A stretch of 64,000 nucleotides of DNA from Chitinophagaceae bacterium (GTDB lineage Bacteria > Bacteroidota > Bacteroidia > Chitinophagales > Chitinophagaceae). Below the pieces are notes generated by a model, which was not told the DNA's origin, searched no databases, and saw only the letters and a program-made list of their open reading frames with translations. Made by a program: the position numbers and the translations under genes. Positions 42,662 to 52,254 of this stretch are shown in pieces (position 1 is the stretch's first letter; every line of letters starts with the position of its first letter). The DNA is taken from positions 62,001 to 126,000 of the forward strand of contig JAHBTL010000007.1 in NCBI GenBank assembly GCA_019638615.1, read 5' to 3'.

Positions 42662-43093
42662 TTATTGGGGTGCCTGTCCTATGTCTAAACGGTTGAATTT
42701 TCCGTCTGCATTTTGGTGGAATTTGAAATATACGCTAAAAGTTCCCCATTGTCCGGCATGGAAATTTCCATAGATATCTTTTCCTTCGTTTTCTACTCTG
42801 TCAATATCAAGGAATTTTTCTTTCTTGTCGAAAGCATTGTCAAAGAATGATTTGAAATCCAATCTTCTGCCGTCGTCGGTAAAAGCTGCATCGTTGGTAA
42901 AACAGGAGTACCAGGCTGTTTTGTCATTTGCCTGTAATGCTTCAATCGCTTTTCTTACGTTTTCGTTGGTAATTTTTGATAAGTCCATTTTCTGTTCGGT
43001 TTTTATAATCGTTTTTTGTTTGGAATTAGTGTTGTTGGTTTGTCCGCAAGCCGTAAAAGTTGCCAAAAGTAATGTCAGAGATAAAATTTTCAT
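42662..43093 (-). CDS. NTF2/SnoaL-like lipoprotein
   Basis: 143 residues. The lipobox FTAC puts the lipidated Cys at residue 16. The mature part has NENVRKAIEALQANDKTAWY near 43, FTNDAAFTDDGRRLDFKSFF near 65 and a C-terminal WGTFSVYFKFHQNADGKFNR, fitting a nuclear-transport-factor-2-like cone fold. It begins one base after the stop of the DoxX-like gene, so it is the last gene of a small operon with the SDR and membrane genes. The ligand or enzymatic role is unknown. Confidence 0.8.
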   Translation of the reverse strand: MKILSLTLLLATFTACGQTNNTNSKQKTIIKTEQKMDLSKITNENVRKAIEALQANDKTAWYSCFTNDAAFTDDGRRLDFKSFFDNAFDKKEKFLDIDRVENEGKDIYGNFHAGQWGTFSVYFKFHQNADGKFNRLDIGQAPQ

Positions 43094-43094
43094 T

Positions 43095-43445
43095 TTAATT
43101 GGTTTTTAAAGGATGTTGCAGATAAATAATAACCAGGTTGAGCAAAGAAAAAGGGATTTCTATGGCAACACCTTTCAGGTCTTTGTTTAATAATTGCAAG
43201 CAAATAATCATCAATATTCCTGCTGCCATCAGGAAATTTCCCCAAACGAATGTTTTGGGAAACAATATTAAAACAGAAGCCAGTAATGTAACTATTCCAT
43301 TTATCACAACAGCATTTTTACTGAAATTCCATTTGCCGAACATTTCCAACATTTCGGGTTTTGCAGTGAGCATGCCCCAACCGTGTTTCATTCCCATAAA
43401 CACAGCAAAAAGTATCAAAATTGAGTTGAGTATTTTTATTATCAT
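43095..43445 (-). CDS. DoxX-like small membrane protein
   Basis: 116 residues with four hydrophobic segments: ILNSILILFAVFMGMKHGWG, AVVINGIVTLLASVLILF, FLMAAGILMIICLQLLN and IPFSLLNLVIIYLQ. Length and pattern fit the DoxX/DUF4870-like group of small integral membrane proteins, but no diagnostic residue confirms the family. It lies between the SDR gene (73 bases upstream) and the NTF2-like lipoprotein gene. Confidence 0.65.
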   Translation of the reverse strand: MIIKILNSILILFAVFMGMKHGWGMLTAKPEMLEMFGKWNFSKNAVVINGIVTLLASVLILFPKTFVWGNFLMAAGILMIICLQLLNKDLKGVAIEIPFSLLNLVIIYLQHPLKTN

Positions 43446-43518
43446 CGTTTTAGATTTTTAAAAGAAAAGGCAAACAACCAGGTCATTTGCCTTTTAAAAA
43501 TATAAGATATTTTTTCAA

Positions 43519-44274
43519 TTATCTTGTTGTGTAACCACCATTTGCAAAAATGGTTTGTCCTGTAATCCACCAGCCATCGGTTACCAAAAACGCTACAAGC
43601 GGAGCAATATCTTTGATGTCTGTCAAGCCTCCCAAATCAGAAGCCTGCTTGTGATAAGCCACGGCATCATCGCTTTCCTGTCCGTAGAAGAAAGGCGTAT
43701 CCATTGGTCCCGGGGCAACCGCTGTTACGGAGATCCCACGTGAACCAAATTCTTTGGAAGCCGCTCTTGTAAAATGTTCTACGGGAGCTTTTGCCCCTGC
43801 ATAAGTTGAATAATATCCTGTAAACGCTGCAAGCAATGAAGTTACAATGGTATTGATCTTACCGTTATCATTCAGTTTTTTACCGGCTTCCTGAATAAAG
43901 AAATACGCTACTTTGGAATTGATGTCGCTCATACTGTCGTACTCTTCCTCGGTTGTATCAGCAAACGGTTTTTTCAGCACTTTACCTACTGTATTTATTG
44001 CAATATCAATACCTCCGAATTTTTCGATTGTTGCATCAAAAAGTTTGGTAATATTTTTTACGTCAGTGAGGTCCGCCTGAAACAAAAATGCTTCTCCGCC
44101 AGCGTTTGTAATGTCTGCCAATGTTTTCTCCGCATCTGCTTTTGTGTTGTTACTGTTATAGTGAATCGCAACTTTTGCGCCTTTGGCTGCAAAATCACGG
44201 CTTAATAAACCGCCTAAGTTTTTTGCACCTCCTGCAATTAAAACTACTTTTCCGCTTAAATCGTTCCTTGCCAT
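43519..44274 (-). CDS. Short-chain dehydrogenase/reductase (SDR)
   Basis: 251 residues, classical SDR. VVLIAGGAKNLGGLLSRDFA near 10 binds the cofactor. The catalytic residues appear as Ser146 in IVTSLLA, Tyr158 and Lys162 in YAGAK. The C-terminus VTDGWWITGQTIFANGGYT is typical. The ARG-less GGAKNLG with IHYNSNNTKAD after the second strand suggests NADP(H) use, but this is a weak inference. It lies just downstream of a short AraC regulator on the same strand. The substrate is unknown. Confidence 0.92.
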   Translation of the reverse strand: MARNDLSGKVVLIAGGAKNLGGLLSRDFAAKGAKVAIHYNSNNTKADAEKTLADITNAGGEAFLFQADLTDVKNITKLFDATIEKFGGIDIAINTVGKVLKKPFADTTEEEYDSMSDINSKVAYFFIQEAGKKLNDNGKINTIVTSLLAAFTGYYSTYAGAKAPVEHFTRAASKEFGSRGISVTAVAPGPMDTPFFYGQESDDAVAYHKQASDLGGLTDIKDIAPLVAFLVTDGWWITGQTIFANGGYTTR

Positions 44275-44360
44275 TTTATTTGATTTTTTAATGTTTTACA
44301 ATTTATATTGTAAAGGTGACAAGATGATATGTTTATTTCGTGGTGAACTTTTCGGGATTT

Positions 44361-44741
44361 TTATTTTTTGTTTTCTATCCGGAATTGTCCGGGAGTCTGA
44401 CCAACGAATCTTTTAAAAAATTTAGAGAAGTTGGATGGGTCGTAAGTGAGTATGCCTGCGATTTCTGAAACGGATTTGTCCGTTTCAGAAAGCATTCTTT
44501 TAGCTTCATCAATAATTTTGAGGTCGTAAAAATGACAGGGATGATTTCCTGTTTCTTTTTGAACGGTATCGGTAAGATGTTTATGGGATATGAATAATTC
44601 ACTTGCTATTTGGTTAATTTCCATAAAGCTGTTTTCTTTTCCCGAAACCACATCAGCAATATGTCTGTCTAAAAAGAGGAAATAATTTTCAGTGATCTCT
44701 TTGCTTCTTTTTATTATATCTTGTTTTGCTTTATTATTCAT
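44361..44741 (-). CDS. Short AraC-type regulator (DNA-binding domain)
   Basis: 126 residues, containing essentially only the AraC DNA-binding region: INQIASELFISHKHLTDTVQ near 42 and DKSVSEIAGILTYDPSNFSK near 92, ending FFKRFVGQTPGQFR. No separate sensory domain is present. It is followed after 86 bases by the SDR gene on the same strand and probably regulates that group of genes. The short size is known among AraC regulators of Bacteroidota, so truncation is not required. Confidence 0.88.
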   Translation of the reverse strand: MNNKAKQDIIKRSKEITENYFLFLDRHIADVVSGKENSFMEINQIASELFISHKHLTDTVQKETGNHPCHFYDLKIIDEAKRMLSETDKSVSEIAGILTYDPSNFSKFFKRFVGQTPGQFRIENKK

Positions 44742-44830
44742 TTGTTTTATGTAGAAAATATAACAAAGATGTGGATTATTGCAGTAACAACAGTATTTCC
44801 ATTTCCCAATGCATCAACTCCGGGGGTATT

Positions 44831-46648
44831 TTAATAAATCCACCCCGGCGTTTTCTCCATATTTTGGTTTGATTGTACAACAGACAACGGTATTGGCCAA
44901 CTATACAACATGTCGCCCATCCATATATAGGGCGTTAAAATGCTGCCCCAAATCTGCTTAATGCCGTTTTGCGACCCAAATTTTATCTCTTTTAAAGTGT
45001 GCCAGCGTAGTTCATTAAAATAGCAGATGCCTTCATTGGGAAACTCCACCCGGAATTCATTACGGATGCGGCTGCGCAAATCATCCGGGCTGCTTACAAA
45101 AGTTGGCAAAGTTGCATTGATCATTTGCAGTGGTGCTGCTCCTGCCCGGTCACGAACCTCGTTCACCCAGTCAATCGCTTCCTGCGAAACGCCCTCCTTT
45201 TCACTCAAAGCTTCTGCGTATAAAAGCGCCACTTCTGCATAACGTATAATGGGGAAATCAATGGGTGACTGATCGCTATGGCCGGACTCTGTACTTCCTT
45301 CAAATACAAATTTCCGGTATCCATAAAAACAATAGTCCTGCCCATAAACATTTGCCTGCAAATCCCCAATCGGTGGTTGATCATTCCTGAAAGGCCATCG
45401 AAAAGTGTAGGTAAAATCCTGCAGCGCTCCTGCCGGTCTGCCCAAATAAGTTGCATACGGCGTAATAATAGTCTGCTTCAGCCGGGGATCGCGATTGCTG
45501 TATGCTTTAAGAACACGCTCTTCGTTCCCTTCCGGCAGGTATTGGGACAGATCAGCGCCCCGCGCAGCCGCAGCCTGCAGTTCATCAGGCGTTGCGCCAT
45601 CTCGCATAAAATATACTTCTCTCGCAGCGGGCTGCATCTGGCTATAACCGGGAATAACCTTGTCCCAGTTAAATGGACTTCCATCTTTATTTTCATATAA
45701 GTCCACCAGGTCGGGAGATGCATTATAGAGTCCGATGCCATCCCCCCAGGTATCAACCGGTCCGCAATAATAGGAAATATCTCCGCCGTAACCTGGTTGG
45801 TCAATATTCTGCATAGAGAAGATCATTTCGGGGCATTGCTCATTTGCCTCTTTAAAAAGCATTTTATAACTATCCGTCCCGGCGCCTGTAAAAATGTGAT
45901 AGCCCGCAGTTTTTACCTGTTCAAAATCGGCAATGGCCTGATCCCATTTTTTTTGATACATATATGCTTTTCCGCGCAAAGCATAGGCCGCGCCCTTTGT
46001 TATATGCCCGTAATTTTCGTTTCCGGCAGGGTAAAACAAAGGCAATGCATCTTCAGTGATGGCTTCGGACAGATCCCGGATGATCACGTTCCATACACTG
46101 TCTGCCGAAGAGCGGGGTTGGATAAACTGGTCAAAAGCTTTCGGTTCCAGGTATACCGGTACACCCTGGAACACCTGGTTGAGCCGGTAATAAAAATAGG
46201 CCCGGAGGAATTTACATTCGGCTATATACCTCGCTTTTTTCCGGGGATCGGATGGGGATTTTTCCGGAATTTGAGCAATAGCATCATTGGCCCTGCTAAT
46301 GCCTTCATAAAGTTGGCTCCATGTGTCGGTAAATAAATGTGTAGTGGTATTTGCCGAGCCATCATTTAAATCATTATACCCACCCGGGCTTTGCGTAGCC
46401 AATCCAAAAATATCCATTGCGTATAAGCCGGGGCTTAGCAGGCTGCCATAGTTCATGCCATTTCCTCCAATAACATTACTTTGTCTTAATGCTGCATATA
46501 CACCGGTTACACCCTGGTCGGTAAGTTCATCGGTCGTCCAGGCTGTGGTAGTGGATATATCATAAAAAGGTGAAGTTTCCAGCAGGTGTTTTTTACATCC
46601 GGGGCTGAATACCGCTACAAAGAATAATAGGATTATCGTTATCCGCAT
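44831..46648 (-). CDS. SusD/RagB-family nutrient-binding lipoprotein
   Basis: 605 residues with the lipobox FSPGC (Cys18). The SusD features are a TPR-like helical core (SRANDAIAQIPEKSPSDPRK, ECKFLRAYFYYRLNQVFQGV near 150) and a C-terminal region with IRYAEVALLYAEALSEKEGV near 468 and the terminal WPIPLSVVQSNQNMEKTPGW. It forms the lid of a SusC-type transporter on the cell surface and captures the substrate. It starts 13 bases after the SusC gene. No glycosidase follows, so the ligand cannot be guessed from neighbours. Confidence 0.95.
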   Translation of the reverse strand: MRITIILLFFVAVFSPGCKKHLLETSPFYDISTTTAWTTDELTDQGVTGVYAALRQSNVIGGNGMNYGSLLSPGLYAMDIFGLATQSPGGYNDLNDGSANTTTHLFTDTWSQLYEGISRANDAIAQIPEKSPSDPRKKARYIAECKFLRAYFYYRLNQVFQGVPVYLEPKAFDQFIQPRSSADSVWNVIIRDLSEAITEDALPLFYPAGNENYGHITKGAAYALRGKAYMYQKKWDQAIADFEQVKTAGYHIFTGAGTDSYKMLFKEANEQCPEMIFSMQNIDQPGYGGDISYYCGPVDTWGDGIGLYNASPDLVDLYENKDGSPFNWDKVIPGYSQMQPAAREVYFMRDGATPDELQAAAARGADLSQYLPEGNEERVLKAYSNRDPRLKQTIITPYATYLGRPAGALQDFTYTFRWPFRNDQPPIGDLQANVYGQDYCFYGYRKFVFEGSTESGHSDQSPIDFPIIRYAEVALLYAEALSEKEGVSQEAIDWVNEVRDRAGAAPLQMINATLPTFVSSPDDLRSRIRNEFRVEFPNEGICYFNELRWHTLKEIKFGSQNGIKQIWGSILTPYIWMGDMLYSWPIPLSVVQSNQNMEKTPGWIY

Positions 46649-46661
46649 CTTCTTCCAAAGT

Positions 46662-49600
46662 TTAAAAAGTTGTATTGATCCCCAGGGCGTACTGACGCAT
46701 GGTAGGATAGTTTGCTATTGCACCAATTTCGGGATCCATTCCTTTGAACGGGGTAAGCGTCAGCAAATTCTCTCCGGAAGCAAATATCCTTATTCTGCTG
46801 ACAGCTTTTTTGAGGGAGTTATTTAAAGGCATCGTATATCCTATTTGTATATTCTTTAGTTTGAAATAAGAGGCATTGTACAGCCAAAAAGTACTACTGA
46901 TAATATTGGCGGAAGCGGCTGTTGGAGTTAGTCTCGGATATATCCCGTTGATCCTGTTGGCGGGATCTGACGGATTGCTATCATTATAATAATAACTGCC
47001 TGTTGCTATATGTGATGGAATCGCGCCTCCAAACGTTACAAGAGTTGAGTTTTGATAGGGTTCGTTCCATAAATAGTACATCCCGGTTGCGCCGGCCCAT
47101 AACATCGAAAAATCAAATGCTTTCCGGTTAACGTTTATTGCCAGTCCAAAAATACAGCGGGGCGTTGTCGTATTGCCGGTAAAAAGCTCATCGCCATCGT
47201 TTCCATAAATACCGTCTTTATTGTTGTCAGCATAAATAAGATCGCCATAATACAGGCCTGACCTGCGAACACCAGCAGTTGTTTGTGCCTGGTAAAATTT
47301 GTAACCCTGTCCGATCATGGCTTTTACCCAGTCCAGGTCTTCCTGTGTACGGATCATGCCGTCTTTTGGCCCGCCATTGGGGTCTGCCGATCCGGTTGCC
47401 GTAGTGTACTTTCCTGTACCTTTATAAATGGTTTTCAGGTAGTATTCATTGATCATGTGTCCTTCTATAATCCGCGCTTCCGGCCCCGACGAAACAGCAT
47501 TGATATTGGATACAGCCACGAGGTTACCGCCTGCATCTGTACTAAGGCTTTGTTGCAGTGTTCCTTTATATTTTTCTATACGGTTTAAATAGTTGTAAGC
47601 AACGCTTCCCGACACCGACCAGGAAAAAGAGCCCTTGTGCTGCTTCCACCCAACAGCCAGCTCGGCACCACAGTTCAACACCGCTGCCAGGTTCACTACA
47701 GAAGGTGATTTTACTCCTGTGGTGGGATTCATGTCCGGCATTACCAGTATTTTATCGGTATATCTTCTGTACCATTCTGCCACAATGTTCCAATGGTTAA
47801 AAGCTGCTATTTCCAAACCCAGGTTTACCATGCTAGCATTTTCCCAACCGAGGTTGGGATTGGCCAGTCGCATCTGAGCAATACCTGTTGCAGGAACACC
47901 ATTAAAGGAGTAATTGTTCTGCCAGTAAAGAGCCTGCCAGTCGTAGCTCGCGGAAGTGGTGTTTCCGGCTACGCCGTAAGAAGCCCTGAATTTCAATTCC
48001 CCGATAGTGTTTTTTAGAGACCGCATAAATTCTTCTTCCGAAATACGCCAGGCCACTGACAGTCCCGGAAACGTGCCATAACGGATATCCGGTCCAAACC
48101 GGGAAGCCCCATCCCTTCGCAGGTTAATATTGAAAAAATATTTATTGAAATAATCATAGTTAAACCTGCCGAAAAAAGAACGCATCGTATTATTTTCCTG
48201 GTACGTGGAATTATAATCCCTGATATCAGCAGAAGCTGATTTGCTTGAAGATGAAGTATAATATTTGTTATAGTTCTCGTTATAGCCTAAAAAAGTGGCG
48301 ATATGGTGTTTTTGCCCGATAGAAGTGCTGTAACGCAACAACCCCTCTAATGTGTAACTGTAAGTTTTTTCGTAGCTGGAAAATATACTAAGCTGGTCTG
48401 CCGTCATGGCAGGCTCTGCAAGCTTATTGGTTAGCCAGTTCCAACGCTCCGTGGCAGAGGGATCTATTCCTCCATTAATTTTTTCAAAATTTGTCTGGTA
48501 GTTTACACGGGGTTCAAAACTAAGGTTCGGTAATAAAAAAGCCTTGCCAAACCAGGTAGTATTAAACCAGGCAGCTTTATCACTCCCCATTGCTAAATAA
48601 GGAAAAGTGCCTATGTTCGTGGAAGGGTCTGTGGATATGGACGGCGCCGCAAACACTCCCCTGTACCTTCCGGGATAAGTTCCGGGCGATGCGCTTCCCA
48701 ACCCCCAGAACAGCTCAACCATATCTGCCATTCCTACATTGTATACGCCTCCAAATGTTTGGGTTCCGATGGTAATGCCTTTTGCAATGCGGGCTTCCAC
48801 ATTTGCCCGTAGCTGGTATTTTTTTAAGCCTGAATTAATGATCAACCCCTGGTTATCCATATGGCCAACAGAGAAAAAATATCTTACATGCTGACTACCA
48901 CCTCTGAGGGAAATAGTATGATTGTGCAGGTACTGACCGTGGATCAATGCTTTGGCCCAATCGGTATTGGGATAGGCAATATAAAAAGGGATACCCGCAG
49001 CAGTTAACGAATCAGGATACTGATTGGCGTGCCGCCACTGACTGACAAGCGTTTGAGAAAAAGGTGCAATGCTTCCGGCATTTTCATAACCTTCATTCAG
49101 GTATGTCATATATGTGGGCATATCCGATACCGTTTTTACGAGGTTGTTAGGGCGGGTGCGGGAGATCATACCGGTATAGGAAACTACAGGGCGTTCATTC
49201 CCTGGTTTTTTAGTGGTCACCAATACCACACCGTTGCTTGACAAAGCTCCGTATATAGCTGCAGCAGCGGCATCTTTTAATATGGTAACGCTTTCAACAT
49301 CACATGGGTTTACTTCATCAATATTGCCGGTAATACCATCAATCAATACCAGGGAAAAGGTATTGCTTAATGTACCTATTCCCCGTATTACGGTAGTAGC
49401 GCCATCATTGCCGGGCTGACCGGAAACCTGCCGCACATATACGCCGGCGGCTAACCCGGCTAAAGATGAAGACAAATTGGTTACCGGCCGGTTTTCTATT
49501 GATGCGGATCTGATAACCGCCACAGACCCCGTTATAGCTAATCGTTTCTGTATGCCGTATCCCACTACAATAGCCTCTTCTAAATCAGCATCAGAGATAT

Positions 49601-50174
49601 CCATAACTATCATTAGCTTTTCTTCGTTATCCTTTACTTTGTATTGCTTTTGCTGATATCCTACATAGGAAAGCTCCAGGATGTCACCTCGCGCAGCTTC
49701 TATTTTAAAGTTTCCTGCTGAGTCTGACTGGGTTGCTTTCCCTTTATTACCGTTCATGATTGTAACACCGGATAAGGCATTCTTTTGCTCATCGAAAATT
49801 TTACCGGTTACCAATGAACGGGGTAAACCTGTTGGCGGGTTTTCATTGTTTACTAAAGATATCTGCTCCGGTAAGGGTTTTATAAAAACCAGGTCTCCTT
49901 TTATCTCGTAAGTAAGCCCGGTATTTTTCAAACAGATATCTAACGCCGGCCGAAGCGGTACATCCTTTATGCTAACAGTAACAGCAGGCTGCTTAGCCAC
50001 AAGCGCCTTATCCCAAAAAAAAGAATATCCGGATTGTTGCTGCATCATTGAAAGCACCTTTTCAAGGCTGATATCTTTATGCAATAAGGTTACCTGCTGT
50101 GCATGACTTTTCACGCAACAGCTTAATAAAAGAACAAGAAGCAGTAAGCTGTTCAGTCTTATCGGAGTTTGCAC
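46662..50174 (-). CDS. SusC/RagA-family TonB-linked outer-membrane transporter with STN domain
   Basis: 1170 residues from a GTG at 50174, the only start that gives a good signal peptide (hydrophobic run ending KSHAQ). An STN domain at about 27-100 (LEKVLSMMQQQSGYSFFWDK) marks regulatory transducers. It is followed by a carboxypeptidase-like domain (LSGVTIMNGNKGKATQSDSA), the TonB-box region EEAIVVGYGIQKRLAI near 198 and the plug with GVYVRQVSGQPGNDGATTVI. The barrel ends in a TonB-receptor terminal strand. The STN domain together with the upstream FecR and ECF sigma factor shows a transenvelope signalling relay. Confidence 0.95.
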   Translation of the reverse strand: MQTPIRLNSLLLLVLLLSCCVKSHAQQVTLLHKDISLEKVLSMMQQQSGYSFFWDKALVAKQPAVTVSIKDVPLRPALDICLKNTGLTYEIKGDLVFIKPLPEQISLVNNENPPTGLPRSLVTGKIFDEQKNALSGVTIMNGNKGKATQSDSAGNFKIEAARGDILELSYVGYQQKQYKVKDNEEKLMIVMDISDADLEEAIVVGYGIQKRLAITGSVAVIRSASIENRPVTNLSSSLAGLAAGVYVRQVSGQPGNDGATTVIRGIGTLSNTFSLVLIDGITGNIDEVNPCDVESVTILKDAAAAAIYGALSSNGVVLVTTKKPGNERPVVSYTGMISRTRPNNLVKTVSDMPTYMTYLNEGYENAGSIAPFSQTLVSQWRHANQYPDSLTAAGIPFYIAYPNTDWAKALIHGQYLHNHTISLRGGSQHVRYFFSVGHMDNQGLIINSGLKKYQLRANVEARIAKGITIGTQTFGGVYNVGMADMVELFWGLGSASPGTYPGRYRGVFAAPSISTDPSTNIGTFPYLAMGSDKAAWFNTTWFGKAFLLPNLSFEPRVNYQTNFEKINGGIDPSATERWNWLTNKLAEPAMTADQLSIFSSYEKTYSYTLEGLLRYSTSIGQKHHIATFLGYNENYNKYYTSSSSKSASADIRDYNSTYQENNTMRSFFGRFNYDYFNKYFFNINLRRDGASRFGPDIRYGTFPGLSVAWRISEEEFMRSLKNTIGELKFRASYGVAGNTTSASYDWQALYWQNNYSFNGVPATGIAQMRLANPNLGWENASMVNLGLEIAAFNHWNIVAEWYRRYTDKILVMPDMNPTTGVKSPSVVNLAAVLNCGAELAVGWKQHKGSFSWSVSGSVAYNYLNRIEKYKGTLQQSLSTDAGGNLVAVSNINAVSSGPEARIIEGHMINEYYLKTIYKGTGKYTTATGSADPNGGPKDGMIRTQEDLDWVKAMIGQGYKFYQAQTTAGVRRSGLYYGDLIYADNNKDGIYGNDGDELFTGNTTTPRCIFGLAINVNRKAFDFSMLWAGATGMYYLWNEPYQNSTLVTFGGAIPSHIATGSYYYNDSNPSDPANRINGIYPRLTPTAASANIISSTFWLYNASYFKLKNIQIGYTMPLNNSLKKAVSRIRIFASGENLLTLTPFKGMDPEIGAIANYPTMRQYALGINTTF

Positions 50175-50263
50175 TTTTATGAATTTGAATTCGCTAATTG
50201 TATACTGACCGTATTGTTAGCTCTTTTTTTACGAAGGATATTAAAGATAAAAATTTGCAGTGT

Positions 50264-51433
50264 TTATTTCATGGAAACAATCAGTTTTCGACCTTCCAGT
50301 TTTGCATCTACGCCATTGGCGTTCAGTGCAGCCAATATACCAGACAGGCTTACATTCCGTTTAAGGATTCCCTGAAATTGCCGGTTTGGCAACTTTGTTT
50401 TGATTTCAAGGTCCACATCATACCACCGGGAAATTTCACGCATCAAAGATTCAAGGTCCGGGCTGCTTAACGGAAATTCCCCCCGCGTCCAGGCCATTGC
50501 ATTCGCAAGATCTGCTTCCTGCACACTTCCTGTTTGTGATCTTTTATCAAATTGCGCTTGCTCACCGGCCGCTAATACCTGTTGAAAACGTCCGCTATTA
50601 AAACGTACTGCTCCTTCTATCAACGTAACATTTACAGACGGCTCACCGGTGTAGGCTTTTACATCAAAATGCGTTCCAAGCACTTCTGTGCGCGACAAGC
50701 CTGCATGTACAACAAATGGCTGAGTGGCATTTTTTTGTATTTCAAAATACACTTCACCGCTCACTTCCACCTCCCGGCTTGCCCCGGTAAAGCAAACTGG
50801 GAACCGGATAGATGTAGCAGCATTCAGCCATGCCCGGCTGCCATCCGGCAGCGTTAGTTTGTACTGACTTCCCGGAGGCGTTGTAAGAACATTGTGCATG
50901 AAAACAGGCCCGTCATTACTATTTGTTTTGTATACAATACTGTTATTTTTCTGCAATAGCTGCACATTTCCCTGCATAGCTATAGTAGTGTCGTTGCCGT
51001 TGCTTAGGCTAATGGCAGATCCGTCTGCAAGCAGCAGTGTAGCTTTATTGTGTTCGGGAGAAAGTTGAATTTGTGCAGTTTCTTCGGAGAGCACAGGAAC
51101 TTCGGAATGCTTAAGCCACATAAACATCCCCGATCCTACAAGCAATGCCGCACAGGCTGCCCCTGTCCACCGGAGAATCCGGTTTTTACCACGCTTCATC
51201 TGTATCGCTTCAGGCTGTGTTATGCCTGGAACTACCGATCGGGTTGTCGGTCTGTTTTCTTCAGCATCTGTTAATTCCCCATTCCATGCCTTGTCAAGGA
51301 GTTGACTAACGAAATTATTCTCATCATTGGAAGCAGCAGCCATTGCATCAACCAATAGCTGCAATTCCTCTTCGTTGCATTCGTTGTGCAAAAATTTTTC
51401 GTATAATATTGTTAACTCCTCCTTAGTAAGCAT
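50264..51433 (-). CDS. FecR-family anti-sigma factor
   Basis: 389 residues. A cytoplasmic N-terminal domain (ELTILYEKFLHNECNEEELQ) is followed by one membrane helix near 92 (WTGAACAALLVGSGMFMWL) and the periplasmic FecR domain: TTPPGSQYKLTLPDGSRAWL near 184, VEVSGEVYFEIQKNATQPF near 223 and VLGTHFDVKAYTGE near 252. The C-terminal STN-like part begins near 317. It should hold the ECF sigma factor, encoded four bases upstream, and receive the signal from the STN domain of the SusC protein. Confidence 0.94.
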   Translation of the reverse strand: MLTKEELTILYEKFLHNECNEEELQLLVDAMAAASNDENNFVSQLLDKAWNGELTDAEENRPTTRSVVPGITQPEAIQMKRGKNRILRWTGAACAALLVGSGMFMWLKHSEVPVLSEETAQIQLSPEHNKATLLLADGSAISLSNGNDTTIAMQGNVQLLQKNNSIVYKTNSNDGPVFMHNVLTTPPGSQYKLTLPDGSRAWLNAATSIRFPVCFTGASREVEVSGEVYFEIQKNATQPFVVHAGLSRTEVLGTHFDVKAYTGEPSVNVTLIEGAVRFNSGRFQQVLAAGEQAQFDKRSQTGSVQEADLANAMAWTRGEFPLSSPDLESLMREISRWYDVDLEIKTKLPNRQFQGILKRNVSLSGILAALNANGVDAKLEGRKLIVSMK

Positions 51434-51437
51434 CTGT

Positions 51438-52004
51438 TTAATTATTTGTATTATATTGCTGGGAGATCTTTTGGCGAATAAAATGGAGCGCCTCTGCTAT
51501 ATGGTTTCGCACGGTATTTTTGCTGATTCCCATTTTTTTGGCAATCGTTTCATAACGGAGACCTAAATTCCGGCTCATCAGGTATGCTTTTTTTCTTTGA
51601 GCAGGTAATTGATCTACTAACTTTTCATACAATCCAGGCAGTTCCTGGTCAAAGGCTTCCGCACGTTGCTCTATATGCAGTGCCTGTATATTTAAATATA
51701 ACTCCCGCTGCAGGTCCCTGTCGAGCTTTACTTTTCTAAAAAAACTAATCGTCTGATTGTAGGTTATTTTCTTTACATATGCCTGAAAAGATTGCTGCGC
51801 TTCAATCTGGTCACGACGTTCCCACAATTTTGAGAAAACATCCTGTACCACATCTTTTGCAGTTTCTTTCGATTTTGTTAGTGTAAGTGAAAACGCAAAT
51901 ACCTGCTTCTCGTATCGCCTGAATATCTCGGAGAAAGCTTCTTCATTCCCCAACTTTATCGCTGCCAGTAACGCTGATTCATCATGTGTTTTTTCCAGTG
52001 CCAC
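51438..52004 (-). CDS. ECF RNA polymerase sigma factor (FecI-like)
   Basis: 188 residues from a GTG at 52004; no earlier or better ATG exists. Sigma region 2 is FSEIFRRYEKQVFAFSLTLT with KDVVQDVFSKLWERRDQI, and region 4 is LPAQRKKAYLMSRNLGLRYE with TIAKKMGISKNTVRNHIAEA. It would direct transcription of the SusC/SusD genes after release by FecR. A TATATTTG on the minus strand (52043-52036) resembles the -7 promoter box of this phylum, without a clear -33 partner. Confidence 0.94.
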   Translation of the reverse strand: MALEKTHDESALLAAIKLGNEEAFSEIFRRYEKQVFAFSLTLTKSKETAKDVVQDVFSKLWERRDQIEAQQSFQAYVKKITYNQTISFFRKVKLDRDLQRELYLNIQALHIEQRAEAFDQELPGLYEKLVDQLPAQRKKAYLMSRNLGLRYETIAKKMGISKNTVRNHIAEALHFIRQKISQQYNTNN

Positions 52005-52254
52005 TTAGATTGTTGGTTTTAGTAAAATTTAGCCTCAAATATATATTATTTTCCATCTGTGCATAATTGAAATTACCACAGTGTCGTCCAGTATATTAGT
52101 TTGTGTTTCATAATTTCAGACATGGTTCACCTGATTTTAAAAAACAAATCTTAAGAAAAAATACCTGGTAATAGTACTTTTTATTCTTTCAAGCGTATAA
52201 TAAAAGCATAATGTGCATTAAGTGTGAACGCAGGGACTTATAAATTAATAAGGC

